Of a stretch of DNA of 64,000 nt, positions 50,624 through 60,791 are shown piece after piece. The stretch spans positions 23,909,609-23,973,608 of the forward strand of contig OX243828.1 of assembly GCA_945859605.1 (NCBI GenBank), given 5' to 3'. The notes under the pieces are model-generated. The model ran no database searches, had not been told where the DNA came from, and worked only from the letters and a program-made list of their open reading frames with translations. Source of the stretch: Lumbricus rubellus (lineage: Eukaryota > Annelida > Clitellata > Crassiclitellata > Lumbricidae). Numbering within the stretch: the stretch's first letter is position 1; the number at the start of each line of letters is the position of its first letter. A program made the translations under genes and the position numbers.

Positions 50624-51479
50624 AAGTAGGCCTATAATAGGCTGACGTATAGGCCTTTGCCATAGGCCTAAATTTAATGGTGCCACGATACAAATTCATT
50701 ATCGAATATTATGACTCTGAAGTGCTTTGTGTAATTTAAATTGACAATTGCATATCGGTAATTAATATACTTAGAAATACTCCATCAGTCTTGTTTTTGC
50801 ATTGAAGCAACCCTCACTGGTAGACATTTATACGATAACGTGGAGAATGTCAGATGGGTTCGACATTGGCCTATATACACTTCAGAAGCAAACCGTGCGG
50901 AAAGCAACATTCTAAGCACGAATAACTTCATTCTGCTTGAATCATAGCATGCAGATGGCCTATAGCTGTTGTAAAAAAGGAGCAACATAAAAGTTCTTGT
51001 ATGCCTCGACATTGTCGCTTATAGTTGTTGGTCGACTTAAATTTAAAATCTAAATAGGCCTACTATTAGTCATTGCGTCAGATCTAGACGGTGAAAATTA
51101 GGTTCTGAGCATCTGATATCAGAGTTTCTGTCGAGCTTGTGCCATGTATATTTGCAATTATAGAAACATAGGCCTAGACGTGGTTCAGGGTAAATAGCCT
51201 ACTTCTTTCAAATACAGGTGCATTTTTCAAAAATACTTGAAATGCAAATGCAGAAATGAATTTTTAAATGTATTTTAGATAGGCCTACTGGTTAAAGCAC
51301 TCTAGCCAAGATAAGACTAGATAGCAGTAGTAGGCTACTTGAGATATGTAGGCCTACAATGTAGCCTAGTAGGCTTAAACATGTCTAATTAGTAATTAGG
51401 CCCTACTAATCAGTCATCACGCTGATAAAACAAAATCAAGTTGGCAAAATAAATACTGTTTCCGTTTAAACAGCAGCAG

Positions 51480-52158
51480 CAGTGACATAACTAGCGTTGG
51501 GCTTGGGGGGTCTTAAGCCCCCCCCCGAACGAAGCTGAAGCCCCCCAAATGAAATCAAGCCGTTGTATGCTTGCGGCTAATTTAAATAGACTACCGCATG
51601 GACGGCGTACATGCAGTTACGGACGACCGGCCATGACTGCCTAAAAATGGCTCCATTTGAGGTCGATACAGCCAAAAATGCGCTGGTCGCTGAAGCTCCA
51701 CCCCAGACCCCAATGGGGAGCTTACGGTAAAGACAAAACCTTTCTCTTTTACAATAGCAGTTTTATTTTTATCGTTATCCTGGTAGCTTGAGCCTTGCGA
51801 CACTGAAAAACGACTTATTCTTACAATTTTCGCAACTTTTCCGTTCACAAATAGCTAGCAAACAAGAGCCTTAAAATGGCTCCATTTGAGGTCGACACAG
51901 CCAAAAATGCGCTGGTCGCTGGGGCTCCGCCCCAGACCCCGCTGGGGGAGCTTACGACGCTCCCCAGACCCCCTAATCGGGACGGGCTTCGTGCCTTCAG
52001 CACTCGCAACTTCGCGCCTTCGGCGCCGCCACTCACGACCAATTAGGCCTACAATACAGCGTCCTGGCACTTCTTCGTTAACACTTTAAGCATTGGTCAT
52101 ACTTAAGGCTTAAGCCCCCCCCCCCCCCCCCAAAGGAAAAATCCTAGTTACGTCCCTG
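51480..52158. mobile_element. hAT-like non-autonomous element with internal direct repeat
   Basis: CAGTGACATAACTAG at the left and CTAGTTACGTCCCTG at the right form the ends. The flanks AGCAGCAG and AGCAACAG are near-identical 8-mers. Inside, an approximately 82-base block (AAAATGGCTCCATTTGAGGT...GGGGAGCTTACG) occurs twice, at 51647-51727 and 51873-51955. Frames through it are Pro/Arg-rich artefacts. The paralogous site near 36250-36265 is empty. Confidence 0.7.
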
Positions 52159-53254
52159 AGCAACAGCAGCTTCTCTGTTCTCTGAAGTTCTACAGATCTA
52201 GGCTAAGTCAGTCATTTGAGCCATGGAGTAATCCTAAGTAGGCCAAGCTGTCAAAGCATCTGAATAAACGTCCAACGGGTAAGCCTATTATAGGCCTACT
52301 ACGACAGCGTCAAGTGTTTATCGTCTGACAATACCGTTTGCCGAATTTATACACTCAGTTTCACTGTCACAGTTTCATAATGATGCTATTAACGATAATA
52401 ATTTTATTACAGTTTATATTTGGCAATTTAAGATTCCATTATGAGGGGATGGTGAAGGATGGCGATGAAGGTCATGAGGATGGTAATGGAATGGAGGATA
52501 TGATTCTGGAGAATAGGAGGGATGGGGTTACTTACGATTGCATTTAATGTGGGGCCTGGGGGGGGGGGTGGAGGAATGGGGTCACATTTCTGTCTAGGCC
52601 TACGTGTCGCTCTCCAGCGGGTAGACATAGCCTACAGTAGCCGTAAGACAGTTTTGAAAACCTACCCAATGAAAATGTCTCTTGCTATATACTGCAGAGG
52701 ATGTAAGTGAAGCGAAATATCAGGATGGTGGCCAAGACTTGCAGATTTTGGCTGGCTAAATACTCAATCAGTCGAATTGACGTCGTATTCGTAATTGCAA
52801 GAAACTGTTGTCATATGCAGTGTACTATTTTAGGCATACACTGCAGCCAAGAGCCGTTGGAGGTAGATCACACGTAGCCTACGTGTACAACCGGCTAATC
52901 GTTAGGCTAGCCTACTATATTATGCAGGAAATCATGCGCTATGATAATAAGGCTGAAGCAAAAAGTTGAATGACCTACTGAACCGAGCCTGCTTTTGCCG
53001 CAGCCCGCAAGGTCTTGCAGTTTAAAGTCTAAGCATACATAATAATCGTACTGCAGGTCTGCTACAGATGACAACATTCTGTGCACAATTATTACATGTA
53101 TCTACTTCTCGATCGGTATTCAAACTCAGTGCGCTGACAAACGGGGTAAGCGGATGCCTGAGAATGGATTCTAACGCAACAATTAAGTGGGCTCAATTTC
53201 TTGCAGTTAGGCCTATTGGCTTCTTAATTATTGCACCATGTACCCTATACTATA

Positions 53255-54475
53255 GGGTGTCTCGATAGGTCGTGAACGATTTTGAATGCAAACAAATATA
53301 TGTTACACACATTATATTGTGGAAAGTTTTATACTGGCGGATAGGTTATTCAAATGAAAATGTTAATATTAAAAAATTAGATCACTAGCTCACTTAATAA
53401 AATTGTAGCGCCAATATCCGTGACGTCATCAAATTCGTGCCAAATTAACGTCAAGTTAAGCCGCAAACAATATTGTACGACCATCATTGTTAATCCACAC
53501 ATAATTAATTAATACAAATTATCATTTAGTATTTAATAATGTTTCCTATACTCTTTATTACAGCCTCAAGTCGATTAGTCATCGAGCCAAATAGATTTTT
53601 CAGAGTTGTCAGAGGTAGGCTAGGCCTATCGATGTCCATGCCTTACGAAGCCGACGTTTTAAGGTGTTCTGTGTCTGGGGTTCGGGTTTGGCATAAACAG
53701 TTGGATTAACAAAACTTCATATCATTCCAAATAAAACTTAATTCAGTCACTTCGACTTATGACATCAATGAGATACAGGAGAAAGAGGTCAAACCCGCAT
53801 TCCAGGGAAGTGCAGTAGGCTGTAGCCTATGCGCTCGGTTCACAGCCACAAAAATGTTTCGTAATAACGGCGAAGGATTATTTCAACAAGACGGTGCACG
53901 TGCATACACATCAAAGGCCTCAGTCCAATGGTTGAACAAGAATATCAATGGATAGCCTACATCTCACCGAGGGACTGGCTGCCTAATTCGCCGGATATGT
54001 CACCAATGGAAAATGTTTGCAGTATTATGGCGGCAACTGTTTATGCCGATACCGAACCCCAAACGACCTTAAAATGTCGGCTTTGTATGGCATGGACATC
54101 AATAGGCCTACCTCTGACAACTCTGAAAAATTAATTTGCTCGATGACTAATCGACTTGAGGCTGTAATAAAGAGTAAAGGAAACATTATTAAATACTAAA
54201 TGCTAATTTGTATTAATTAATTAGGCTATGTGTGGATTAACAATGATGGTCGTACAATATTGTTTGCGGCTTAATTTGACGTTTATTTGGCACAAATTTG
54301 ATGACGTCACGGATATTGGCGCTACACTTTTATTAAGTGAGCTAGTGATCTAATTTTTTTATATTAACATTTTCATTTGAATAACCTATCCGCCAGTATA
54401 AAACTTTCCACATTATATTGTGTATAACATATATTTGTCTGCATTCAAAATCGTTCACGACCTATCGAGACACCC
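53255..54475 (+). mobile_element. Tc1/mariner-derived element with ~430-bp inverted arms
   Basis: The arms 53255-53690 and about 54045-54475 are reverse complements, starting GGGTGTCTCGATAGGTCGTG at each end. TA, or possibly TACTA, flanks both sides. Between and partly within the right arm, the plus strand encodes FQQDGARAYTS at about 53880-53915, then WLPNSPDMSPMEN at 53968-54010. These are the catalytic-core signatures of a DD34D/E transposase. A stop and frame changes lie between them. The duplicated segment near 37500 is the empty site. Confidence 0.8.
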
Positions 54476-54549
54476 TATACTAGAGAACGGTCTCAGATTT
54501 TGTTTGAGGGCATATTCAACGTAGGCTATGCGACAAAGCCTATAGCTGC

Positions 54550-54796
54550 TTCTAGTGCTATAGGGTGTTGTCGTGTGAGGATTGTACTTCTACCCGAAAA
54601 ATAAATCCAGAATAAACGACTTCGTGGGTTGAAATCTCGCGGTGGGAAATATTTTCCCAGACAAAAAAGTTGACTTTTTTACTCATCGGGTTGAAATGTC
54701 GTGAGATACTCTTTTATTTTTTAAAAACTATTTTCCCGCCCGAAATGGAGGGGGGTGTATTTGCCCTCTGGACCCCGCCTCGTACGCCTGTGGCCA
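54550..54796. mobile_element. MITE remnant, CATAGGCGTACG family
   Basis: The interior (CTTCTACCCGAAAAATAAAT, GGGTTGAAATCTCGCGGTGG, AAAAAAGTTGAC) and the right end CGCCTCGTACGCCTGTGG match the copy at 4527. The left end has been lost. Confidence 0.65.
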
Positions 54797-55019
54797 AGTC
54801 TTATAAGTTGCAATTCCGGACTATAAGTTTTTCAATAAAACGACGCTAGGCCTATATGCTAATCCGTGTTTTCTTCAATTTCTTCGTTTTTATTACCGTC
54901 AATGCCCGTAATTAATGGTGATCAAATAAGATATGTAGGCCGATTATGGAATACAGAAGTAGGCCTAGGTCCACAGACAGTTAAAAATTTAGAAATGATG
55001 CCATGTTGAACTATTACAG

Positions 55020-56333
55020 ATGGGTCACTTGTCCGGCTGGCTACGCTTCTTGCAGGGCATCGTAATAACAATTGGCTTTGTGTTGTTGCGATTCATCTTT
55101 ATGACGGTTCAGAAAGTCTACTGGAACATCAACGGAACCGCAGAGAGAATCAAAGATTCAAGGCGACCAGAAAGCTACAGAAGATGCGCACAAGTTCTTG
55201 ATATTGTCCTTTTTCATAAATTTGATTTCTCGCAAAGCTGTTCCAGCAAAGATTACATCCTTTCGCACAAAAGATTCGACGATCCGCAATACATCTTTGA
55301 TAACGACCACGTGGTGCTGATAACGATAAACGAGGAGAATGCCATTTTCGGAGTGGCTAAAGAGAAAGGCATGCGCTTGTGGAAATACGAGTACTGTTCC
55401 ATCATGAGAATGGCTCACGTGTTGCATTGCAATCAACTGATACTCGTTCCTTTGAATCACTTTCATCGTATGGCGGAAGAACTAGGAAATCCGAAAGGAC
55501 AGTTGATTTTTCTTTTCAGCACTGGCAGGTGTGGCTCGACGCTATTGTCACAGATGATGCAAACAACGCGAAAGTGTATCTCCATCTCTGAACCTGATTC
55601 CACAAGTGCTCTGGCCCTTTGGTACAAGAACAAAGGCGACTCGCCCCAGTTGCGCCAACTCAGTATAGATGTTGTTCGCTGGACGTGTAGACCATACAAG
55701 GACTTCACTCCATTGGCTTATGTGATAAAACTGATGCCGCTGCACAGCTACGCTTTTCCAATTCTCAGAGAGGCTTACCCTTACAGCAGATGTCTGTTCA
55801 TGTACCGTAACCCAGTAAACGTGGGTCAATCCTTTTATCGGATGTCAAGAGAATTGCCAAGAATAATGGTGTTGACGACGCTCGGAAAAATCTCTCCATG
55901 GTTTACCGAGAAATGCTTTAATTACGTGGGTTACATAGGAAAGGACTTCAGATACAAATTATGGGATGACCTCTCGCTGGGCATCGTGAGGGCAGCAGTG
56001 TACTGTAAGATGTACTTGGACTTTAGACGCGGTGGACTGGAAGTCAGTGCCGTGCGCTACGAAGACATCATGAAGGACAAACACTTTGCCGCCAGAGCAA
56101 TCTTGAAATTCTGTGGTCTTCCCGTGTCACTTGAGGAAGATTTTCTCCGCGGTCTAGAATTCGATTCACAACTCAAATCGACCGTTTCGCGGAAGATCCT
56201 GGCAAAGCATGCAGCTCCTGCTCTGTCGCCGGAATCAGAACGTCTTGCAAACAAGGTTCTTAAGAAGAACGACCTTCCTATCATTGGAGACGACTGGTTA
56301 CTTGAAGGAACTATCACTTGCAGAGGATGTTAG
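55020..56333 (+). CDS. Sulfotransferase-like P-loop protein, paralogue E
   Basis: The 437-residue frame is complete. The N-terminal hydrophobic segment is the most diverged (WLRFLQGIVITIGFVLLRFI). The PAPS loop (FLFSTGRCGSTLLSQMM), the 3'-phosphate segment (YPYSRCLFMYRNPVNVGQS) and the C-terminal block (DWLLEGTITCRGC) are kept. The ATG follows TATTACAG. Its upstream region (54797-55019) is unlike that of C and D, so its control may differ. The downstream 550 bases are shared with paralogue C. Confidence 0.8.
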   Translation: MGHLSGWLRFLQGIVITIGFVLLRFIFMTVQKVYWNINGTAERIKDSRRPESYRRCAQVLDIVLFHKFDFSQSCSSKDYILSHKRFDDPQYIFDNDHVVLITINEENAIFGVAKEKGMRLWKYEYCSIMRMAHVLHCNQLILVPLNHFHRMAEELGNPKGQLIFLFSTGRCGSTLLSQMMQTTRKCISISEPDSTSALALWYKNKGDSPQLRQLSIDVVRWTCRPYKDFTPLAYVIKLMPLHSYAFPILREAYPYSRCLFMYRNPVNVGQSFYRMSRELPRIMVLTTLGKISPWFTEKCFNYVGYIGKDFRYKLWDDLSLGIVRAAVYCKMYLDFRRGGLEVSAVRYEDIMKDKHFAARAILKFCGLPVSLEEDFLRGLEFDSQLKSTVSRKILAKHAAPALSPESERLANKVLKKNDLPIIGDDWLLEGTITCRGC

Positions 56334-56898
56334 CCCATGAGATATCTCATGTAGCCCAATGAGCTGCGGTACAATACAATGCAATGCAATACAGCTGTAG
56401 TTTGACAATGCCCTCCTTACAAAGCTCAGAAGTGCACATTGAAGTTCGGCAAACCACTATAAGAACTAATGGAAAATGTAAGCTTTCAGTTAAGAGAGTT
56501 ACGAACATCGGAACATGAGGAGGCGCAAGCGTTCCAGATGAAGGAACCAGCAAATGGTATACGGTCTATACGTCAACATAGTCTTACTCTATTAGATAGC
56601 TTGAAGGGCGCAATATAGCAAATGCGATAAATAGCCTAAATAAAACATTATATAAATCATTATCTCTTGGACAAAGTCAGGCTGTTCTCTAAGTTGCTAA
56701 GTAAGGCACAGATTGTACCGACGTGTCTGTATTATTGTAAGAAATTTTCCGGTGAGAACGCTAGTAGGCCTACGTAAGTAGAACCAGCTCACATCGCTTC
56801 CTACCATCGTGATGACACCCATAACATGAAGACGCTATCCAGGATTCTTCTCCATCTGTGTTCTCTATTACAAAATGTCTGCTTCCTGCTCTTCTTGA
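56334..56898. repeat. Duplicated downstream region of paralogue E (pairs with 43661-44215)
   Basis: TGTAGCCCAATGAGCTGCGG, GCCCTCC..ACAAAGCTCAGAA, GGATTCTTCTCCATCTGTGT and the SINE tail at about 56598-56640 are shared with the region after paralogue C. No gene is present. Confidence 0.8.
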
Positions 56899-57090
56899 TG
56901 GGTAATGCCAAAGGAAATTTTGGATGGGTAATACCAAAGGAAATTTTGGATGGGTAATACCAAAGGAAATTTTTGACGGGTAATGCCAAAGGTAAATTTA
57001 GGATGGGTAATACCTAAGGTAAATTTAGGATGGGCAATCGTTTTTGCCAAAGGTAAATTTGAGATGGGCAGCCTAATGCCAAAGGTAGGT
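56899..57090. repeat. ~24-base tandem repeat (GATGGGTAATGCCAAAGGAAATTTTG)
   Basis: About eight units of GATGGGTAATACCAAAGG plus AAATTTT follow one another. Related units return at 57956-58075. The corresponding place after paralogue C (44198-44250) has only two or three. Frames rich in Pro-Lys-Phe are artefacts. Confidence 0.85.
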
Positions 57091-57439
57091 ACCTTTTTGA
57101 TGCATTTTCGCCAATCCCAGGTGACTTTAGCAATATGGACTGATATCGCTTGTGTGATTGGTCCAAATCCGGAGCGAACTCATTAGCGACGCAAAAGGAC
57201 AATATATCTAGGAGTCAACACAGCAATGATTACCACTGAAAAGGGCAGTAGATGAAAGAGTCAACGTCGCCTTGACGAAAAATACGCTGAATAAAGGAAA
57301 TATATTGAAGTTGAAATATTATTGATAAACAGCGACTTTTGAAAGCATGTTTTTTTTTAAAATAAAGCCGCTGAATGTCATGCAATGAATAATAATTATT
57401 ACTATTATTGGCAAACTGTAGTATCGGCGAATGATTGAC

Positions 57440-57640
57440 GACACTAACCCTAAACCTAACACTAACCGAAACCCTAAACCTAACCCTAACCGACCCTCAC
57501 GACGCATAACCTGACCCTAACCGACCCTCACGAAGGGTAACCTGACCTATCGACCCTCACCACGCTTAACCTGACCTAACCGACCCTCACGACGCCAAAC
57601 CTGATCCTAAACGACGCCACACCTGACCGTAAGCGACATT
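57440..57640. repeat. Telomere-like CCCTAAC/CCTAACC repeats and ~33-base units
   Basis: Degenerate CCTAAACCTAACACTAACC runs give way to units of about 33 bases containing CGACCCTCACGACGC and TAACCTGACC, repeated about five times. The pattern resembles a decayed interstitial (TTAGGG)n tract, read here as CCCTAA. The 57641-58480 stretch after it has no certain gene. Confidence 0.7.
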
Positions 57641-58486
57641 CGGTCTCGATACTACAGTTTTGCCGAATAATTTAGACCAATTCGACGATAGAAAACCTAG
57701 GTACATTACCTTGCGTATTTTAGACGTTTGTGTGCTGCTTCCATGACATATTTACGATAAACTGACATTTTATTGCCTAAATTAGTTCAAAAGTAGGCGG
57801 AAACGTGTGTGCCGAACGGAATCAACAATCCCTGAAAGACGGAGGAGAGGCGTGGTCAGTCTATTTTTACATTGACCCATATACAGCGAATTAGGAGACG
57901 AAGTTTTACATAGCTCCGCCTTTTTTGCTAAAGTCACCTGGGATCGGAGAAAATGCCTTTTTGATTGGGTAATGGGTAGTGCCAACAGTAAATTTTGGAT
58001 AGGTAACGGGTTATTCCAAAGGTAAATTTTCAAACGTATTTCAGATGGGTAATGGGTAGTGCCAAAGGCTGACAAATGCAGAGAAAGAAGAGACCAGAGT
58101 AGATCCTTTATAATTGTATACTCACCAAGCACTCTGAAAGGGTTATGGAAGACATCCAATTAAGCACAAAAGCCAAAAACAAATGCAAACACAATTCACT
58201 TGCAATAGCAATATCTTAAGTTATATTCAAAATATAGAAACTGTTAGTCGACTCCTAGTAAATAAGACACTGTTCTGTAGGTAACTTAAGCACCTTAAGT
58301 TGACTTTGACTAGCAAGTACATAAATGATTGGTATTCAAACTTCGCAGACTAAAACCAGGAAAATAAGTAACCTATCCAACTAATCTCTGGTTTCTAAAG
58401 GGTAATAATTGTTCCATCATTCAATATTTAATTAGCTCCTTTGATAATTAGCAATAATTATGAACGCTTCTGTATTGCAGACACTA

Positions 58487-58580
58487 TGTAGCATGTGAAA
58501 TATTTTTGAAACGTGGCGAAATGTGAATCTTCCGTAGCATGTGAAATATTTTGAAACGTGGCGAAATGTGAATCTTCCGT
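58487..58580. repeat. 46-base tandem duplication
   Basis: GTAGCATGTGAAATATTTTT, then GAAACGTGGCGAAATGTGAA and TCTTCCGT, occurs twice in direct succession with one base difference. Confidence 0.9.
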
Positions 58581-58737
58581 GGTGGAGACTGTCCATACGT
58601 CTATTTCTGTAAATATAGAAAAAAAATTGGAATAAATAAATAAATAATTAATTAAAGAAACGAAAGTTCTTACTCTTGAACTACATTTCTACTGCTCCTG
58701 AATATATTCATATAATATTTACTTCTGGCGAAAACGT

Positions 58738-58960
58738 GCTCGATAGTACAGTGATTAGCGTGCTGGGCTGTCGACCGAGAGGTCGGGGGTTCAATTCCCT
58801 GCCGAGGCAGAAATTTGTATAGAGATTTTTGTTCCACAAACACCCTCTAGCCGACCCAGCTATGATGAGCACACTGACCTGCCCGGTCATATATACATAG
58901 GCCCTACATACATATACATACATACATACATACATGCATACATACATGTACATCCATAAT
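58738..58960 (+). mobile_element. tRNA-Asp-like headed SINE or tRNA pseudogene with CATA tail
   Basis: Bases 58738-58812 have a tRNA shape: D-arm region AGTACAGTGATTAGCGTGCT, an anticodon loop CTGTCGA (would-be GTC, Asp) and a T-arm GGGGGTTCAATTCCC. The acceptor stem pairs only in part. An unrelated body (CCGACCCAGCTATGATGAGC) and a (CATA)n tail follow. This layout suits a second SINE family better than a working tRNA. Confidence 0.55.
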
Positions 58961-58988
58961 TTGATCAACGGAAACACCGGTTACTCAC

Positions 58989-59048
58989 TTCAAGGTGTCG
59001 TGATCTATCACCAACTTGAGAGTGAAATTTCTTGATCTGAAGTCGCTC
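58989..59048 (-). CDS. TMC: TMC gene exon e (60 nt, minus strand)
   Basis: A minus-strand exon with acceptor CTGATCTTTTTCTAG before 59048 and donor GTGAGT after 58989. It is phase 0 on both sides and encodes ERLQIKKFHSQVGDRSRHLE. It fits after exon d as part of the charged cytoplasmic tail. It was called on splice signals, phase and position, since the sequence alone is not diagnostic. A later acceptor (AACCCTTTCAG at about 58137-58147) could begin a final exon of a few codons, which I do not call. Confidence 0.5.
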
Positions 59049-59716
59049 CTAGAAAAAGATCAGATACTTTTCAGATGAGAAAACTTTAACAGGGCAGTCA
59101 ACAAAACTGCACGACAATTATTGTCTCTACGCAAGTGCTACATCATTAGAATTCCAATACAAAGTATACAGACTGAATCAAAGGCCTTTCAAATATATGC
59201 GTACGTCACATTACAAGGAAATTAATTTTCTGTTCCAAGTTATAATAGTTTTATCAACAGCTGCATTTTCAGCTATATTTAGCTATCCATGAGTGACTTT
59301 AAATCTTAAAATCTGGTGTAATTTACCATAAGTTTTTTAAATGTATGTATAAATCGTTTTATACAATCTAATGCATGTGCATTGTGCCCTTGTTAGATGC
59401 AAATAAAGTCTACTTACTTACTTACTTATATACCATAATTAAATAACAGCATAAAAATCTTATAATAATAGTAGTAATAATAATAATAATATGTAGAGAT
59501 TTAAGTGCCAAGCAATCGATTAAAGAACCGTAGCAACGATTCAGAAGCACTCAGGGCATGGAAAAGTCAGTCAAGATGGGCTTGTGTAAAAAGTTCGGTT
59601 TTAGAAGCTTCTTGAAAGTTGTCAGCGATGTGGAGTTTCTGATGTTGCACTATCGTGACGATTCACAATTTAAATCTAGAGTAATAAAGAAGCAATTTAG
59701 TCACATCTGCATCAAT

Positions 59717-59931
59717 TGTGGGGCGCAGTGGCGTAGTGGTGGCGTCGTTGCCTTAGAGCCCTTCCGGGGTTCGAATCCACCTCACCGCGTAAGGAACTTC
59801 ACTCACAATTGCTCAGCACTTCGGCGCGAAACTCCGATGCAGTGTCCGCTCTGCATTCGGGAGCGCCTTTGAGTAGTGAGAGCTTGAAGGGGCGCTATAA
59901 CAAGTGCACATAACATACAAATAATTGCTGC
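59717..59931 (+). mobile_element. tRNA-derived SINE beside a TMC splice donor
   Basis: The A box (GGCGTAGTGGTGGCG) and B box (GGTTCGAATCC) are intact, and the body is slightly shortened. The 3' tail ends about a dozen bases from the splice donor of TMC exon d (59943). It lies in the intron between exons d and e, antisense to the gene. Confidence 0.9.
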
Positions 59932-59943
59932 CCAAAAACGTAC

Positions 59944-60022
59944 CATCTGCACTTCAGCGAGAAGAACAAGTCTTTTCTCAACTTCCCATCTTACGCGACA
60001 AATGAGAAGATATACCAAAGAT
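59944..60022 (-). CDS. TMC: TMC gene exon d (79 nt, minus strand)
   Basis: The acceptor CTCTGTTAG precedes 60022 and the donor GTACGT follows 59944. The first base completes the codon left open by exon c. The exon then encodes SLVYLLICRVRWEVEKRLVL and LAEVQM. This continues the last transmembrane helix and turns into a basic cytoplasmic segment, as in TMC proteins. It ends in phase 0. Confidence 0.7.
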
Positions 60023-60791
60023 CTAACAGAGCACACATAACAGTTTAGCACATTCCTTGAAACTTAATATAATTTATCACAATTATCTGATTCAATTCAG
60101 GACAAGCAGCACACCAAATGTTCAACATATAAAACAATAAGCAACTCAAAACTTAATAATTACCAGGTATTTACTTAATAATTACCAGGTATTTAGATCT
60201 ACTTTCAACAATTGTATTGTATTGTACCTGGCTATTTATAAAGCACTTCTCGCAGCAAGAGCTTATCAGAAGCACTCCCAGCGCATTGAACCCCGAGAAA
60301 AAGGCAAGGTTTTAGACGAGAGAAAGACGAGGATACACTACCAGAGAGGATGGCAGAGCGAACTGATGGAGGAAGCCCATTCCATAGAGAGGGATCAATG
60401 CAGGCAAATGATCTGGATTGAGTTATGGCGGTCCTGACTCGGGGGGCAAGGCCAATCAGAGGACCTAAGACGACGCAGTGAAGTGGCAGAAAGGGGCAAA
60501 GTATCTAATAACTCCGCACCATGCCTTGTAACAGTAACTCCAAGTGAACAATTTCTAACCAATTTTGAAACAGTAATTACAACGTTTCCAATTCTCCAAC
60601 TAGACTACGCCTACAAAAATATTGTCTATGTAATCTCATTCGTATTACGCCACCGTGCAGTTTTTAAAGTTACATTAGCTTTTACTGTTTACAGTTAACT
60701 AATAATTTTAAAAAAAATATTTATGGTACCCGGATAATAATTTGGTACTTTCAAAACATGCACAAGTCCAGCTTGACACAACACTAAGTCT

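Larger units (their letters stand above)
50785..54545. repeat. Segmental duplication copy 2 (pairs with 35198-37560)
   Basis: The stretch downstream of paralogue D aligns to the stretch downstream of paralogue B over most of its length. It is lengthened by two younger insertions at 51480-52158 and 53255-54475. This indicates that the duplication unit was a sulfotransferase gene plus several kilobases of 3' flank. No gene is seen outside the insertions. Confidence 0.8.

Noticed and set aside
57782..58159. A 125-residue minus-strand frame as a further TMC exon
   Set aside because: It runs through copies of the GATGGGTAATGCCAAAGG repeat and has no TMC-like sequence or matching splice pair.
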